Part shown: positions 1-7,619 of the stretch, piece after piece | Layout of the letters: each line of letters opens with the position of its first letter | Position numbering within the stretch: the first letter of the stretch is position 1 | DNA from: Ignavibacteriales bacterium | GTDB lineage: Bacteria; Bacteroidota; Ignavibacteria; T3Sed10-11 | Direction of reading: 5' to 3' | NCBI GenBank assembly: GCA_003560935.1 | Contig: PWJF01000147.1 | Location: 1 to 10,216 of the forward strand | Length of the DNA: 10,216 nucleotides | Translations under genes and position numbers: made by a program | Notes under the pieces: model-generated | Told to the model about the DNA's origin: nothing | Seen by the model: only the letters and a program-made list of their open reading frames with translations | Databases searched by the model: none

Positions 1-46
1 CGAGATCAATTGCAAGGTCGGCAGAAAACATTGAAAATAAACCCAT
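1..46 (-). CDS. mreB: MreB rod-shape actin homologue, N-terminal fragment (15 codons, runs off the window edge)
   Basis: Reading leftward from an ATG at 46-44 gives MGLFSMFSADLAIDL, which matches the usual MreB start (MGLFS, then DLAIDLGTANT). MreB is the bacterial actin that forms membrane-bound filaments and guides lateral cell-wall synthesis. The fragment ends just before the phosphate-1 loop, so no catalytic residue can be checked. A Shine-Dalgarno sequence AGAGGA lies at 57-62, 10 nt before the ATG. The gene follows purH on the same strand after about 70 nt without a terminator. The purH-mreB order is a known neighbourhood in Bacteroidota and relatives, which supports the call. The identification rests on 15 residues plus synteny. 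Confidence 0.82.
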   Translation of the reverse strand, partial: MGLFSMFSADLAIDL

Positions 47-116
47 GCTGATAAAATCCTCTTCTATATTACTCTATATGTTATTATTGTAGCAATTTTA
101 ATGCCATTCAAAAATG

Positions 117-1658
117 CTAATGTCTGAAATGCCGGATTCCGGTAAACACCATTGAAATATTATGCTCATTGGCGGCATTGATGACCTCATTATCGCGCAT
201 AGACCCGCCAGGTTGTATAATTGCGGTAGCTCCGGCGCGTGCGAGCTCGATAACACCGTCGGCAAATGGAAAAAACCCATCACTCGCTGCCACGCTATTG
301 GTAAGTTCGAAGCCAGCATCATGTGCCTTTTTTACCGCAATTTTTGAAGAATCTACACGTGACATTTGGCCGGCGCCGATACCCAGTGTCTGATCCTCCC
401 GGGCAAATATAATTGCATTCGATTTAACATGTTTTGCCACCCGCCAGGCAAATAACAGCGATTCGAACTCATTGTCATCCGGTTTGCGTTCGGTAACCAC
501 GTTGAGCCGGTCTTTAGTCATGCGCGCTGTATCTTTGTCCTGCACGAGCATACCGACATAAACGCTCCTGACATCGAAATCGCGATTATACCTCAAATCG
601 ACGTGCTGCCTGATGAGCCGCCGGTCTTTCTTCTTCTGCAGGAACGCAAGCACCTCATTATCATACGAAGGCGCTACGATAACTTCGGTGAATATCTCAT
701 TAATTGCCTTCGTAGTTGGCATGTCAAGCGGTCTGTTGACAGCAACAATGCCGCCGAATGCCGACGTCCGGTCACATTCAAACGCTTTGCAATATGCTGC
801 CGCAAGAGAATCATTGCTTGCGACACCGCATGGATTGTTATGTTTGATGATCGCAACCGTCGGACGATCAAATTCACTCACTACCTGTACTGCAGCCGTA
901 AGATCAAGAATATTATTATATGATAATTCTTTACCATGCAGTTGCTGGAAATACCGAGAAAACCGTCCATAAAGTGCTGCTTTTTGATGCGGATTCTCAC
1001 CGTATCGCAATGACATCTCCTTAGTCAGTGACAGAGATAAAGTTTGCGGCAGGTCGGGTGTATCATGTGCAAGCGAATCGAAGTATCGCGCGATCACCGT
1101 GTCATAATGCGCGGTATAATGAAACGCCTCTTGCGCAAGGTTGAATAGCGTATCGTCCCCGACTGCTCCGCTGTTTGATTCGAGTTCGGTAATAATATCG
1201 GCGTACCTGTCCGGGTTCACAATAACTGCACGATGTTTAAAATTCTTCGCGGCGGCGCGGATCATTGTCGGACCACCGATATCGATCTGTTCAACGGCCG
1301 TATCGATCGATACCGTTCCGTTATTTATTGTTTCCTCAAAGGGATAGAGATTTACGACCACCATCTCTATCGGTTGAATATCGTGTGAAAGCAGAGTTTC
1401 GGTATCCGAGGAAACATCGGTGCGGGCAAGCAATGCACCGTGAATCATCGGATGCAATGTCTTTACCCGGCCGTCGAGGATTTCCGGGTATCCGGTAAGC
1501 TCAGATACCAACGTAACGGGGATACCGCTGTCGGTGAGAGTTTTTGCCGTACCTCCGGTTGAAATAATCTCAATACCTCGTTTATGTAATGTCTCTGCAA
1601 ATTCAACGATTCCTTTTTTGTACGAAACGCTAATAAGCGCACGCCGAATAGTAACCAA
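117..1658 (-). CDS. purH: Bifunctional AICAR transformylase / IMP cyclohydrolase PurH
   Basis: PurH catalyses the last two steps of de novo purine synthesis in the cytoplasm: formylation of AICAR by 10-formyl-THF, then ring closure to IMP. The 513 residues are the normal family length. The N-terminal MGS-like cyclohydrolase domain (about 1-200) shows STGGTAKTL at 33-41, the TGYPEILDGRVKTLHP signature at 55-70 and NLYPFEET at 103-110. The C-terminal transformylase domain shows SLRYGENPHQ at 216-225, the catalytic Lys-His pair at 272-273 in IKHNNPCGVAS, SAFGG at 299-303 and AASDGFFPF at 457-465. The start is a TTG at 1658-1656, chosen because AAGGGA at 1666-1671 sits 7 nt upstream and the domain begins immediately. 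That site overlaps the purN stop codon, so translation is probably coupled. The gene ends in TAG. No key residue is missing. Confidence 0.97.
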   Translation of the reverse strand: MVTIRRALISVSYKKGIVEFAETLHKRGIEIISTGGTAKTLTDSGIPVTLVSELTGYPEILDGRVKTLHPMIHGALLARTDVSSDTETLLSHDIQPIEMVVVNLYPFEETINNGTVSIDTAVEQIDIGGPTMIRAAAKNFKHRAVIVNPDRYADIITELESNSGAVGDDTLFNLAQEAFHYTAHYDTVIARYFDSLAHDTPDLPQTLSLSLTKEMSLRYGENPHQKAALYGRFSRYFQQLHGKELSYNNILDLTAAVQVVSEFDRPTVAIIKHNNPCGVASNDSLAAAYCKAFECDRTSAFGGIVAVNRPLDMPTTKAINEIFTEVIVAPSYDNEVLAFLQKKKDRRLIRQHVDLRYNRDFDVRSVYVGMLVQDKDTARMTKDRLNVVTERKPDDNEFESLLFAWRVAKHVKSNAIIFAREDQTLGIGAGQMSRVDSSKIAVKKAHDAGFELTNSVAASDGFFPFADGVIELARAGATAIIQPGGSMRDNEVINAANEHNISMVFTGIRHFRH

Positions 1659-1665
1659 AGTTACA

Positions 1666-1671
1666 TCCCTT
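1666..1671 (-). promoter_or_regulatory. Ribosome binding site that fixes the TTG start of purH
   Basis: On the minus strand AAGGGA lies 7 nt before the TTG at 1658 and shares its first base with the TAA stop of purN. No ATG or GTG in the purH frame lies between it and the conserved N terminus. This supports TTG as the real start and suggests that ribosomes finishing purN re-initiate on purH. Confidence 0.65.
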
Positions 1672-2300
1672 TATTGTTGTATATATACTCGCCTGTCCTG
1701 TATTTTGAGCCGCCCGTCTGCAAATAATGCAATCGCTTTTGAGTATGCGGTGTGCTCAACCCGGAGAACACGCTGCGATAATGATTCCGGAGTGTCTTCA
1801 TCGTGAACCTCAACCTGTTCCTGTAATATAATCGGACCGCGATCGTACTCTTCATCCACAAAATGAACGGTTACACCGGTTATTTTTACACCGTAGTCTA
1901 TTACTGCCTGATGCACACGAATGCCGTACATTCCTTTTCCACCGAAAGCCGGAAGCAACGCCGGATGAATATTCATTATCCGGTTGCGGTAACGTGAGAT
2001 TATCGTAGAAGGAATTTTTTTCAGATATCCGGCAAGAACGATAAGTTCGATATCATATTCATCGAGAATCGACAACATGGCGCTCGAGTAATCTTCATCA
2101 GAACCGAAATCTGACGGGTTAAGATACCGGAATGATATCTTTCGATCAATGGCGATGTCGAAAATTCCGGCATCGCGTTTATTACTTACTATTAATGCAA
2201 TACGCGCGCTTATATTCCCCCGGTCAATATTTTCAAGAATCGCCCGGGTATTCGATCCCCGACCGGATGCAAACACCGCAATGTTAAGCACTTTAGCCAA
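1671..2300 (-). CDS. purN: Phosphoribosylglycinamide formyltransferase PurN (10-formyl-THF dependent)
   Basis: PurN transfers a formyl group from 10-formyltetrahydrofolate to GAR, the third step of IMP synthesis. The 209 residues fit the family. The N-terminal GAR-binding motif is FASGRGSN at 10-17. The catalytic Asn-His pair is N110/H112 in MNIHPALLP, and the catalytic Asp is D149 in FVDEEYDRGPI; folate-loop residues TGVTVH lie at 141-146. All three catalytic residues of the Escherichia coli enzyme are therefore present. The assigned start is a TTG at 2300-2298 with no obvious Shine-Dalgarno sequence. A GTG at 2291-2289 (V4) is an alternative that would still keep the first beta strand. An in-frame TAA at 2313-2315 excludes a longer protein. 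It is the first gene of the purN-purH-mreB unit, 12 nt ahead of purH. Confidence 0.95.
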   Translation of the reverse strand: MAKVLNIAVFASGRGSNTRAILENIDRGNISARIALIVSNKRDAGIFDIAIDRKISFRYLNPSDFGSDEDYSSAMLSILDEYDIELIVLAGYLKKIPSTIISRYRNRIMNIHPALLPAFGGKGMYGIRVHQAVIDYGVKITGVTVHFVDEEYDRGPIILQEQVEVHDEDTPESLSQRVLRVEHTAYSKAIALFADGRLKIQDRRVYIQQ

Positions 2301-2342
2301 TCGGTTAAATAGTTACTTACAAACATCCTCAAAAGTACATAA

Positions 2343-2371
2343 AATTTACAGATAAATAGCACTATTGTCAA
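2343..2371 (-). promoter_or_regulatory. Sigma-70 type promoter for purN-purH
   Basis: On the minus strand a perfect -35 TTGACA (2371-2366) is followed by exactly 17 bp and TAAATT (2348-2343). Transcription would start near 2336, leaving a leader of about 35 nt before the purN TTG. The same hexamers and spacer occur in the diverging rplU promoter, which strengthens both calls. No PurR-like operator or purine riboswitch fits in so short a leader. Confidence 0.7.
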
Positions 2372-2394
2372 TAAAAACGACGAGTTTTCGGATT

Positions 2395-2440
2395 AATTTT
2401 TGTAATTTTTTCCTTTATTTATCCTAAATTTATTACCAAA
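2395..2440 (+). promoter_or_regulatory. AT-rich tract upstream of the rplU promoter, possible UP element
   Basis: This stretch consists almost wholly of A and T runs and ends directly at the -35 box of the rplU promoter. AT-rich tracts in that position bind the RNA polymerase alpha C-terminal domain and are common at strong ribosomal promoters. The role is inferred from composition and position only. The tract also lies between two divergent promoters, so low melting stability could be its only property. Confidence 0.35.
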
Positions 2441-2469
2441 TTGACATTCAGAACATTTTTTCGTAAATT
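2441..2469 (+). promoter_or_regulatory. Sigma-70 type promoter for rplU-rpmA
   Basis: A perfect TTGACA at 2441-2446, a 17 bp spacer and TAAATT at 2464-2469 form a strong promoter. The start site would be near 2476, giving a leader of about 47 nt. That is too short for a large leader RNA of the kind that regulates rplU in Bacillus. It mirrors the purN promoter 70 bp away on the other strand. It does not match the TAnnTTTG -7 element typical of Bacteroides. Confidence 0.72.
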
Positions 2470-2522
2470 AGATGTCTTAATTATTGAAGTACCTACAAAG
2501 CAAATTTTAGGAATTAGTACCC

Positions 2523-2831
2523 ATGTTTGCAGTGGTTGAAATTCAGGGAAAACAATATAAAGTTTCCCCGAAAGATACGGTCACAGTCGATAAACTGCCG
2601 AATAAAATCGGTGATAAAGTAAGCTTCGATTCGGTTCTGCTTATGTCCGCCAATAAAAAAACAACGGTCGGCGCTCCCACACTCGACGGCCACACCGTTG
2701 AAGCGAAAGTGATCGATCATGGCCGCGGCGACAAAGTCATCGTGTTTAAAAAGAAGCGCCGCAAGGGTTATCAGGTGAAACGCGGGCACAGACAGGAATA
2801 TACAACAATAAAGATTGAGAAGATTTCGTAA
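2523..2831 (+). CDS. rplU: 50S ribosomal protein L21
   Basis: L21 is a large-subunit protein that binds 23S rRNA and contacts L20. The 102 residues match the bacterial length. The beta-barrel N terminus [14 protein letters not shown] is typical, and the family signature is seen at about 73-98 as [12 protein letters not shown] followed by [14 protein letters not shown] Shine-Dalgarno AGGA at 2509-2512 lies 10 nt before the ATG. It is the first gene of the usual rplU-rpmA pair, with rpmA 56 nt downstream on the same transcript. Nothing is unusual in the protein. Confidence 0.97.
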   Translation: MFAVVEIQGKQYKVSPKDTVTVDKLPNKIGDKVSFDSVLLMSANKKTTVGAPTLDGHTVEAKVIDHGRGDKVIVFKKKRRKGYQVKRGHRQEYTTIKIEKIS

Positions 2832-2887
2832 GCAACAATTGTTTTTCACTCAATGAGCGAAGCGAATTAATTTGCACAGGTGAGGGC

Positions 2888-3145
2888 ATGGCACATAAAA
2901 AAGGTTTAGGAAGTACAAAGAACGGTCGCGACAGCATTGCGAAACGTCTCGGCGTCAAGGCATTCGGCGGTCAGCGTATTACCGCAGGCAGCATAATCGT
3001 TCGCCAGCGGGGTACCAAGGTTCATCCCGGAATCAACGTCGGCAAAGGAAGCGACGACACGCTCTTTGCAATGAAAGAAGGCGTTGTGCAATTTCAGCGA
3101 TTCGGAAAAGACAGAAAACGAGTTAACATCATAGCCGAAGCATAA
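2888..3145 (+). CDS. rpmA: 50S ribosomal protein L27
   Basis: L27 reaches toward the peptidyl transferase centre, where its N-terminal tail helps to place tRNA. The 85-residue protein begins [16 protein letters not shown], the mature form without the cleavable extension found in Firmicutes. The signature [11 protein letters not shown] at 54-64 is intact, followed by the variant VHPGINVG. A strong Shine-Dalgarno run GGTGAGGG lies at 2879-2886, close to the ATG. The TAA stop lies within the loop of the downstream terminator, so the last codons also form its 5' stem. Confidence 0.97.
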   Translation: MAHKKGLGSTKNGRDSIAKRLGVKAFGGQRITAGSIIVRQRGTKVHPGINVGKGSDDTLFAMKEGVVQFQRFGKDRKRVNIIAEA

Positions 3146-3166
3146 AACACTTCGGCTTTTTTATTG
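3133..3166 (+). terminator. Rho-independent terminator of rplU-rpmA
   Basis: GCCGAAG at 3134-3140 pairs perfectly with CTTCGGC at 3150-3156 across a 9 nt loop, with an extra A-T pair at the base. It is followed by TTTTTTATTGTTTT. The 5' arm encodes the last Ala-Glu-Ala codons of L27 and the stop codon is in the loop. It separates the ribosomal operon from mdh. Confidence 0.88.
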
Positions 3167-3246
3167 TTTTAGACGACACTATCGATTTTTCTTCGCAGTA
3201 ACCGAAGGAAACCTACCATATATAAAGTGATTACATTAATGCCTAA

Positions 3247-4206
<960 letters not shown>

Positions 4207-4223
4207 AACACATCGCGTGTGAC

Positions 4224-4252
4224 CCCGGGGCGTTGTATACGTCCCGGGTTTT
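4224..4252 (+). terminator. Rho-independent terminator after mdh
   Basis: CCCGGGGCGT at 4224-4233 pairs with ACGTCCCGGG at 4239-4248 (10 bp with one G-U) around a 5 nt loop and is followed by TTTT. The T tract overlaps the TAA stop of the converging ATPase gene. On the minus strand the large hairpin lacks a T tract, but a weak four-pair stem with TTTT follows at about 4206-4220, so leftward transcripts may also stop here. Confidence 0.82.
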
Positions 4253-4697
4253 ATTGATTATCTTTTAACCCTGATTTTGGCCCGGTATACAACGACATCC
4301 GTACTTCACAACCGGTATCATTTGCATGAATCTCTACTTCATCCATAAGTGTCTGCATTAAAAAGAGCCCCCGTCCGCTCTCCTTGAGCAGATTTTCCTC
4401 TTCGAGCGGATTCGGTATTTGCTCCGGATCAAACCCTCCTCCTTCATCACATACACTTACGATTATATAATTTTTTCTGATATACAATGCGACAGTGACG
4501 GACTTCTCGGGTTTGGATTTGTTGCCGTGCATAATAGCATTATTCACCGCTTCCGTTGTTGCAACCAGGAGTTTGTGAAACTCGACCTCATTCAGTTGTA
4601 GGTGCTTATTGACATCTTCCAAAAACGGTTCAACTTTTGAAATGTTTTCCGGTACGCTTTGAAATCGTAAATTAAATTGATCCTGTTTTGACGTCAC
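4251..4697 (-). CDS. RsbW/SpoIIAB-like ATP-binding protein (anti-sigma factor serine kinase family)
   Basis: This small GHKL ATPase domain (HATPase_c_2 type) has 148 residues. Visible motifs are the N box ATTEAVNNAIMHGNK at 46-60, the G1 box VCDEGGGFDP at 82-91 and the G2 box SGRGLFLMQTLMDEV at 107-121, with the closing GCEVRMS at 129-135. Family members bind a sigma factor or phosphorylate an STAS-domain anti-anti-sigma protein in a partner-switching cascade. No sigma factor, STAS protein or PP2C phosphatase is encoded nearby, so its target is unknown. I chose the GTG at 4697-4695 because GGGAG at 4706-4710 lies 8 nt upstream. A TTG at 4712 would add five residues but would swallow that site. 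It is the last gene of the leftward operon, 32 nt after the barrel gene. Family assignment is firm, the role is inferred. Confidence 0.88.
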   Translation of the reverse strand: MTSKQDQFNLRFQSVPENISKVEPFLEDVNKHLQLNEVEFHKLLVATTEAVNNAIMHGNKSKPEKSVTVALYIRKNYIIVSVCDEGGGFDPEQIPNPLEEENLLKESGRGLFLMQTLMDEVEIHANDTGCEVRMSLYTGPKSGLKDNQ

Positions 4698-4705
4698 TCG
4701 CAGGT

Positions 4706-4710
4706 CTCCC
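4706..4710 (-). promoter_or_regulatory. Ribosome binding site supporting the GTG start of the RsbW-like gene
   Basis: GGGAG on the minus strand ends 8 nt before the GTG at 4697, an ideal spacing. If translation began at the TTG at 4712 this sequence would be inside the gene and no other Shine-Dalgarno would be in place. Confidence 0.5.
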
Positions 4711-4729
4711 AATGTGATGCTCCATGATT

Positions 4730-6661
4730 TTAAAATCGTGCGCCGATATCAATGGATAAATTTGGTATGCTTGAAAAATAAACCGAGTCGCGATACTGCA
4801 ACTCATACCACCCATTTACCGTCAGACGAAGCCGTCGATCGATATCCCAATAGATATAGCATGTTGGTCCGATACTACGGAATTGCGTTTCGAACTCACG
4901 CTCCCGTTGGTTGTACCGATATCTGTTTCGATTAAAATACCGAATCCCTCCGGCAAAGGCAATCGACCTGTGACCTATATCATATCGAATAGCTGCGATA
5001 ATCGTCAGTTCTTCAAATGAATGCAAGGGGCGCTCGGTAAAGGTATTCCAGCGTAGTTCTCCCCGATCATATCTGCGGTAATGTGAGAAGAAGTTCAAAC
5101 GGGTATTATCGGATAAAAAGACCCGGGTCGAATCGATCCATCCTACCTGACGGTATGAAAGACTACGAAGATCGGTGAGTATATCCTCGAAATCATAAAC
5201 GGTATAGTTTGCGAGAACCTCAAAAGCATTTGTCGTCTTAAACCAATCAACCGGTTCATACGTAAGGGCGGGGGTAAAGCGCAACACCCGGTTCCAGTTA
5301 TTATTTGCACTTCGTTGGGCGCGCAAATACACAACATGTGTCATGATAAGGTCGGCGGCAAGATCAAGCGTGAGGTATCTGTTCAGGTCGTGCCGGGTGC
5401 CGGTAAACAGAAGTACCCGCAGCTCATCACGGTCATCAAAGTTTTGCGGACTTGGTGTATCGTACCGCAAGATAGATGATGAACCGGCAAAAATAAGACG
5501 GTGTCCATGTGCAAGACGGAAATTCCCTTGCGTTGCCAGGGTTGTGCGCTGTGAAATATTGTTTTTTATAAACTCACTCTCAGCTCTTCCCTCAACGAAC
5601 GATGCCGGTATACCGGTTGTAATCGATCTGAGGCGGTGTTCTTCCGACCGTTCGCTGTAGGTTATATGACTCGTTCCGCTGAAACGTTCACCGAACGCAT
5701 AACGAAAACCCAGTCGCACATTCAACGAGAATTCATCCACCGATGTATCGAAGAGATAACTTGTAAACGGTATTGTCGGTTGATAAACGTAACCCCGTGT
5801 AACCGTGCGCCAATCGATAGATGTGTTCACCACGCCCGTGATATTATTTCGCAATGCATACTGTATCTCTCCCGCGGTACCGATGCGGCGGTCAAATCGT
5901 TGATCGATATTCATCGTCACATCAAACAGATCCTGTGTTACCTCATCAGCCGGAAAATAGAACTCGCGACGCGAATATGTATAGTACGTCTGCACGTTAA
6001 TAAATGCTTGTTCATCGAATTCACGATCCACATTAACACGTAAGAAATGACTTGCTGTGGTTCTGGGATCAACCTGCTGCAGAGAAAATTGTCCGTCAAT
6101 ATTAAAGAAGGTCTCGGCATACTCAATATTATCACCGCGTATTTGTGCAAGATATGAAAGCCCGCGATCGGTCTTCAATGCCTGACGGTCGATTGTGTAT
6201 CCCAGATATGGCATGATGGTTATATTATCGGCTGGATTATACCCTACACCGGTATAAGCATTGGAAATTGCAGCATCGTTTAATCCTGTTATTTGATTAT
6301 CTGATAGGATAAGTGACGAGCCGCGCACCCGAACATCGAACCGGTCGGTGATACGCCTGCCTCCGAGTACACGAAGCTCCTGTTGATCTTTAATGAATTG
6401 CCGGTCGGTGCGAATCAAACTTGAACGAAAATTTTCATCGAGCATCAGAAACCATTTTTCGTTAACGTAATGTGTGCGATGGTTGAGTATCCACTGATAG
6501 CTCGATAAGAGACGTTCGAACGATAGAGAACTTGAATGCGGTGTTACGGAGGTATCGGATACAACAGGCACATCGCGACCGAAACCGGACGCATCGGGTA
6601 ACTGTGCATCAGCTCTCATAATAAGAATTAAAGCAATACACAATGATAATCGGCATCTCAT
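4730..6661 (-). CDS. Uncharacterised putative outer-membrane beta-barrel protein with signal peptide
   Basis: The 643-residue product starts MRCRLSLCIALILIMRADAQ, a signal peptide with a basic start, a hydrophobic core and an ADA-Q cleavage site near residue 19. The rest is rich in alternating polar and aromatic residues, Tyr, Arg and Asn, with many short segments of strand character (for example LRLTVNGWYELQYRDS and RSIAFAGGIRYFNRN). It ends in Phe in SIDIGARF, the classic C-terminal signal for BAM-dependent barrels. No TonB box, plug, OmpA-like domain or catalytic motif is visible, and I do not recognise the family. The start at 6661 is preferred over an upstream ATG at 6733 that would overlap the preceding gene by 68 nt and bury the signal peptide. 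AGGG at 6669-6672 lies 7 nt before it. It may be a channel or a structural surface protein; localisation is well supported, function is not. Confidence 0.8.
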   Translation of the reverse strand: MRCRLSLCIALILIMRADAQLPDASGFGRDVPVVSDTSVTPHSSSLSFERLLSSYQWILNHRTHYVNEKWFLMLDENFRSSLIRTDRQFIKDQQELRVLGGRRITDRFDVRVRGSSLILSDNQITGLNDAAISNAYTGVGYNPADNITIMPYLGYTIDRQALKTDRGLSYLAQIRGDNIEYAETFFNIDGQFSLQQVDPRTTASHFLRVNVDREFDEQAFINVQTYYTYSRREFYFPADEVTQDLFDVTMNIDQRFDRRIGTAGEIQYALRNNITGVVNTSIDWRTVTRGYVYQPTIPFTSYLFDTSVDEFSLNVRLGFRYAFGERFSGTSHITYSERSEEHRLRSITTGIPASFVEGRAESEFIKNNISQRTTLATQGNFRLAHGHRLIFAGSSSILRYDTPSPQNFDDRDELRVLLFTGTRHDLNRYLTLDLAADLIMTHVVYLRAQRSANNNWNRVLRFTPALTYEPVDWFKTTNAFEVLANYTVYDFEDILTDLRSLSYRQVGWIDSTRVFLSDNTRLNFFSHYRRYDRGELRWNTFTERPLHSFEELTIIAAIRYDIGHRSIAFAGGIRYFNRNRYRYNQREREFETQFRSIGPTCYIYWDIDRRLRLTVNGWYELQYRDSVYFSSIPNLSIDIGARF

Positions 6662-6665
6662 TTCA

Positions 6666-7619
6666 TTACCCTGAGGAAGAAAAAAGTACATTACGAAAAA
6701 TATCCCAGAACATCCGCCGGTCGATTTCGGCAATACGTGAAACTATAGGCGCTTTTTTTTCACTTCCCCGCGCATCACGGGTGAGTGTGGTTCCGGCAGC
6801 GTAGATACCGCGAGTTTCGATCAAAATCGGGCTTTTAATCCTCTTTTTCACGATCTCCGGCACCGCCGCAATTGTCACCGTAAGCGGATCATGCATGTAG
6901 CCGCCGTTAAAAGATTCCACCTTTTTATGGTAATCCATATAAAACCTTGTTACATCGGCAATAAAACGCGACACGGATGTATTACTTTTTCGGCTCCATT
7001 GAATTACATCGTTTCGCCGCAACCGCACGGTTTCGGTAACATTCAACGGCACGATCGTCAACGGTATACCTGAATGCAAAACAACATCAACGGCATCCGG
7101 ATCAACATAGTAATTGAATTCGGCCAGCGGCCCCGTGTTACCGCGATACCCAAAAGTACCGCCCATGCTGATAATTTCTCTTACATGCCGCATTCTTCGC
7201 TTATCTTTTTGTATAGCACGTGCAATATTCGTTAACGGGCCCGTCGCAATGATGGTAACCGTCTTTTTAGTATTCTTCAAAATATCGAGAATCAACGGCA
7301 CTGCTCTTTCCGTTCGAATCCGGGCTTTATATTGTTCGTACTTTTTGCGGATGTTTCCCAATCCATCGCTGCCGTGTACTTCAGGCGCATGAAAACGAGT
7401 CCGGCGTAATGAAGCCGATGAACCTTTCCCCAGACGGATACCGGCATGGTTGACCAATCCTAAAACTGTTTTTGTACTTTCTGTTACTTCATCGACGTGC
7501 ACATTACCGCTGACCGTGGTTATCGCTTTCACATCGAGCTGAGGTAAGGTTAAAGCAAGCACAATGGCTATTGAATCATCGACACCCGTATCGACATCGA
7601 GTATTACAGACCGTTTCAT
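6666..7619 (-). CDS. Inosine-uridine preferring nucleoside hydrolase family protein
   Basis: The family hydrolyses the N-glycosidic bond of ribonucleosides, giving ribose and a free base for salvage. The 317-residue protein carries the calcium-binding signature DVDTGVDDSIA at 8-18 (usual form DTDPGxDDA), HGSDGLG at 82-88, the ATGPLTNIA motif at 125-133, MGGTF at 152-156, AEFNYYVDPDA at 166-176 and HDP at 243-245. These cover the metal and ribose-binding residues, so the enzyme should be active. Substrate range cannot be told, and purine, pyrimidine or broad specificity are all possible. No signal peptide is seen, so it acts in the cytoplasm. Its ATG overlaps the stop of the upstream epimerase (ATGA, 7619-7616) and it ends 4 nt before the barrel gene. 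This spacing suggests coupled translation of all three genes. Confidence 0.92.
   Translation of the reverse strand: MKRSVILDVDTGVDDSIAIVLALTLPQLDVKAITTVSGNVHVDEVTESTKTVLGLVNHAGIRLGKGSSASLRRTRFHAPEVHGSDGLGNIRKKYEQYKARIRTERAVPLILDILKNTKKTVTIIATGPLTNIARAIQKDKRRMRHVREIISMGGTFGYRGNTGPLAEFNYYVDPDAVDVVLHSGIPLTIVPLNVTETVRLRRNDVIQWSRKSNTSVSRFIADVTRFYMDYHKKVESFNGGYMHDPLTVTIAAVPEIVKKRIKSPILIETRGIYAAGTTLTRDARGSEKKAPIVSRIAEIDRRMFWDIFRNVLFSSSG
6669..6672 (-). promoter_or_regulatory. Ribosome binding site deciding the start of the barrel gene
   Basis: AGGG on the minus strand lies inside the last codons of the nucleoside hydrolase gene and 7 nt before the ATG at 6661. It selects the start that exposes the signal peptide and argues against the longer reading from 6733. 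Confidence 0.6.

Noticed and set aside
66..95. A possible mreB promoter on the minus strand (TTGCTA, 18 bp, TAATAT)
   Set aside because: The predicted start near 59-60 would fall inside the Shine-Dalgarno sequence of mreB. The region is simply AT-rich, and a chance match is likely.
2310..2335. A frameshifted upstream start for purN (GAGGATG near 2326-2332)
   Set aside because: The ATG there is in a different frame from PurN and the PurN frame has a stop at 2313-2315. The product in that frame resembles nothing known.
2480..2523. An L21-type regulatory leader before rplU
   Set aside because: The leader is only about 47 nt and the best pairing near the ribosome binding site (CCTA with TAGG) is four base pairs. 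That is too weak to support a regulatory RNA.
5636..6043. A long rightward open frame (135 codons) opposite the barrel gene, and similar ones opposite mdh and the epimerase
   Set aside because: They have no ribosome binding sites, no recognisable domains and composition typical of the antisense of a coding strand.
6662..6733. A 24-residue longer N terminus for the barrel protein
   Set aside because: It would overlap the nucleoside hydrolase gene, has no ribosome binding site and would place the signal peptide internally. The ATG at 6661 has AGGG at the right distance.
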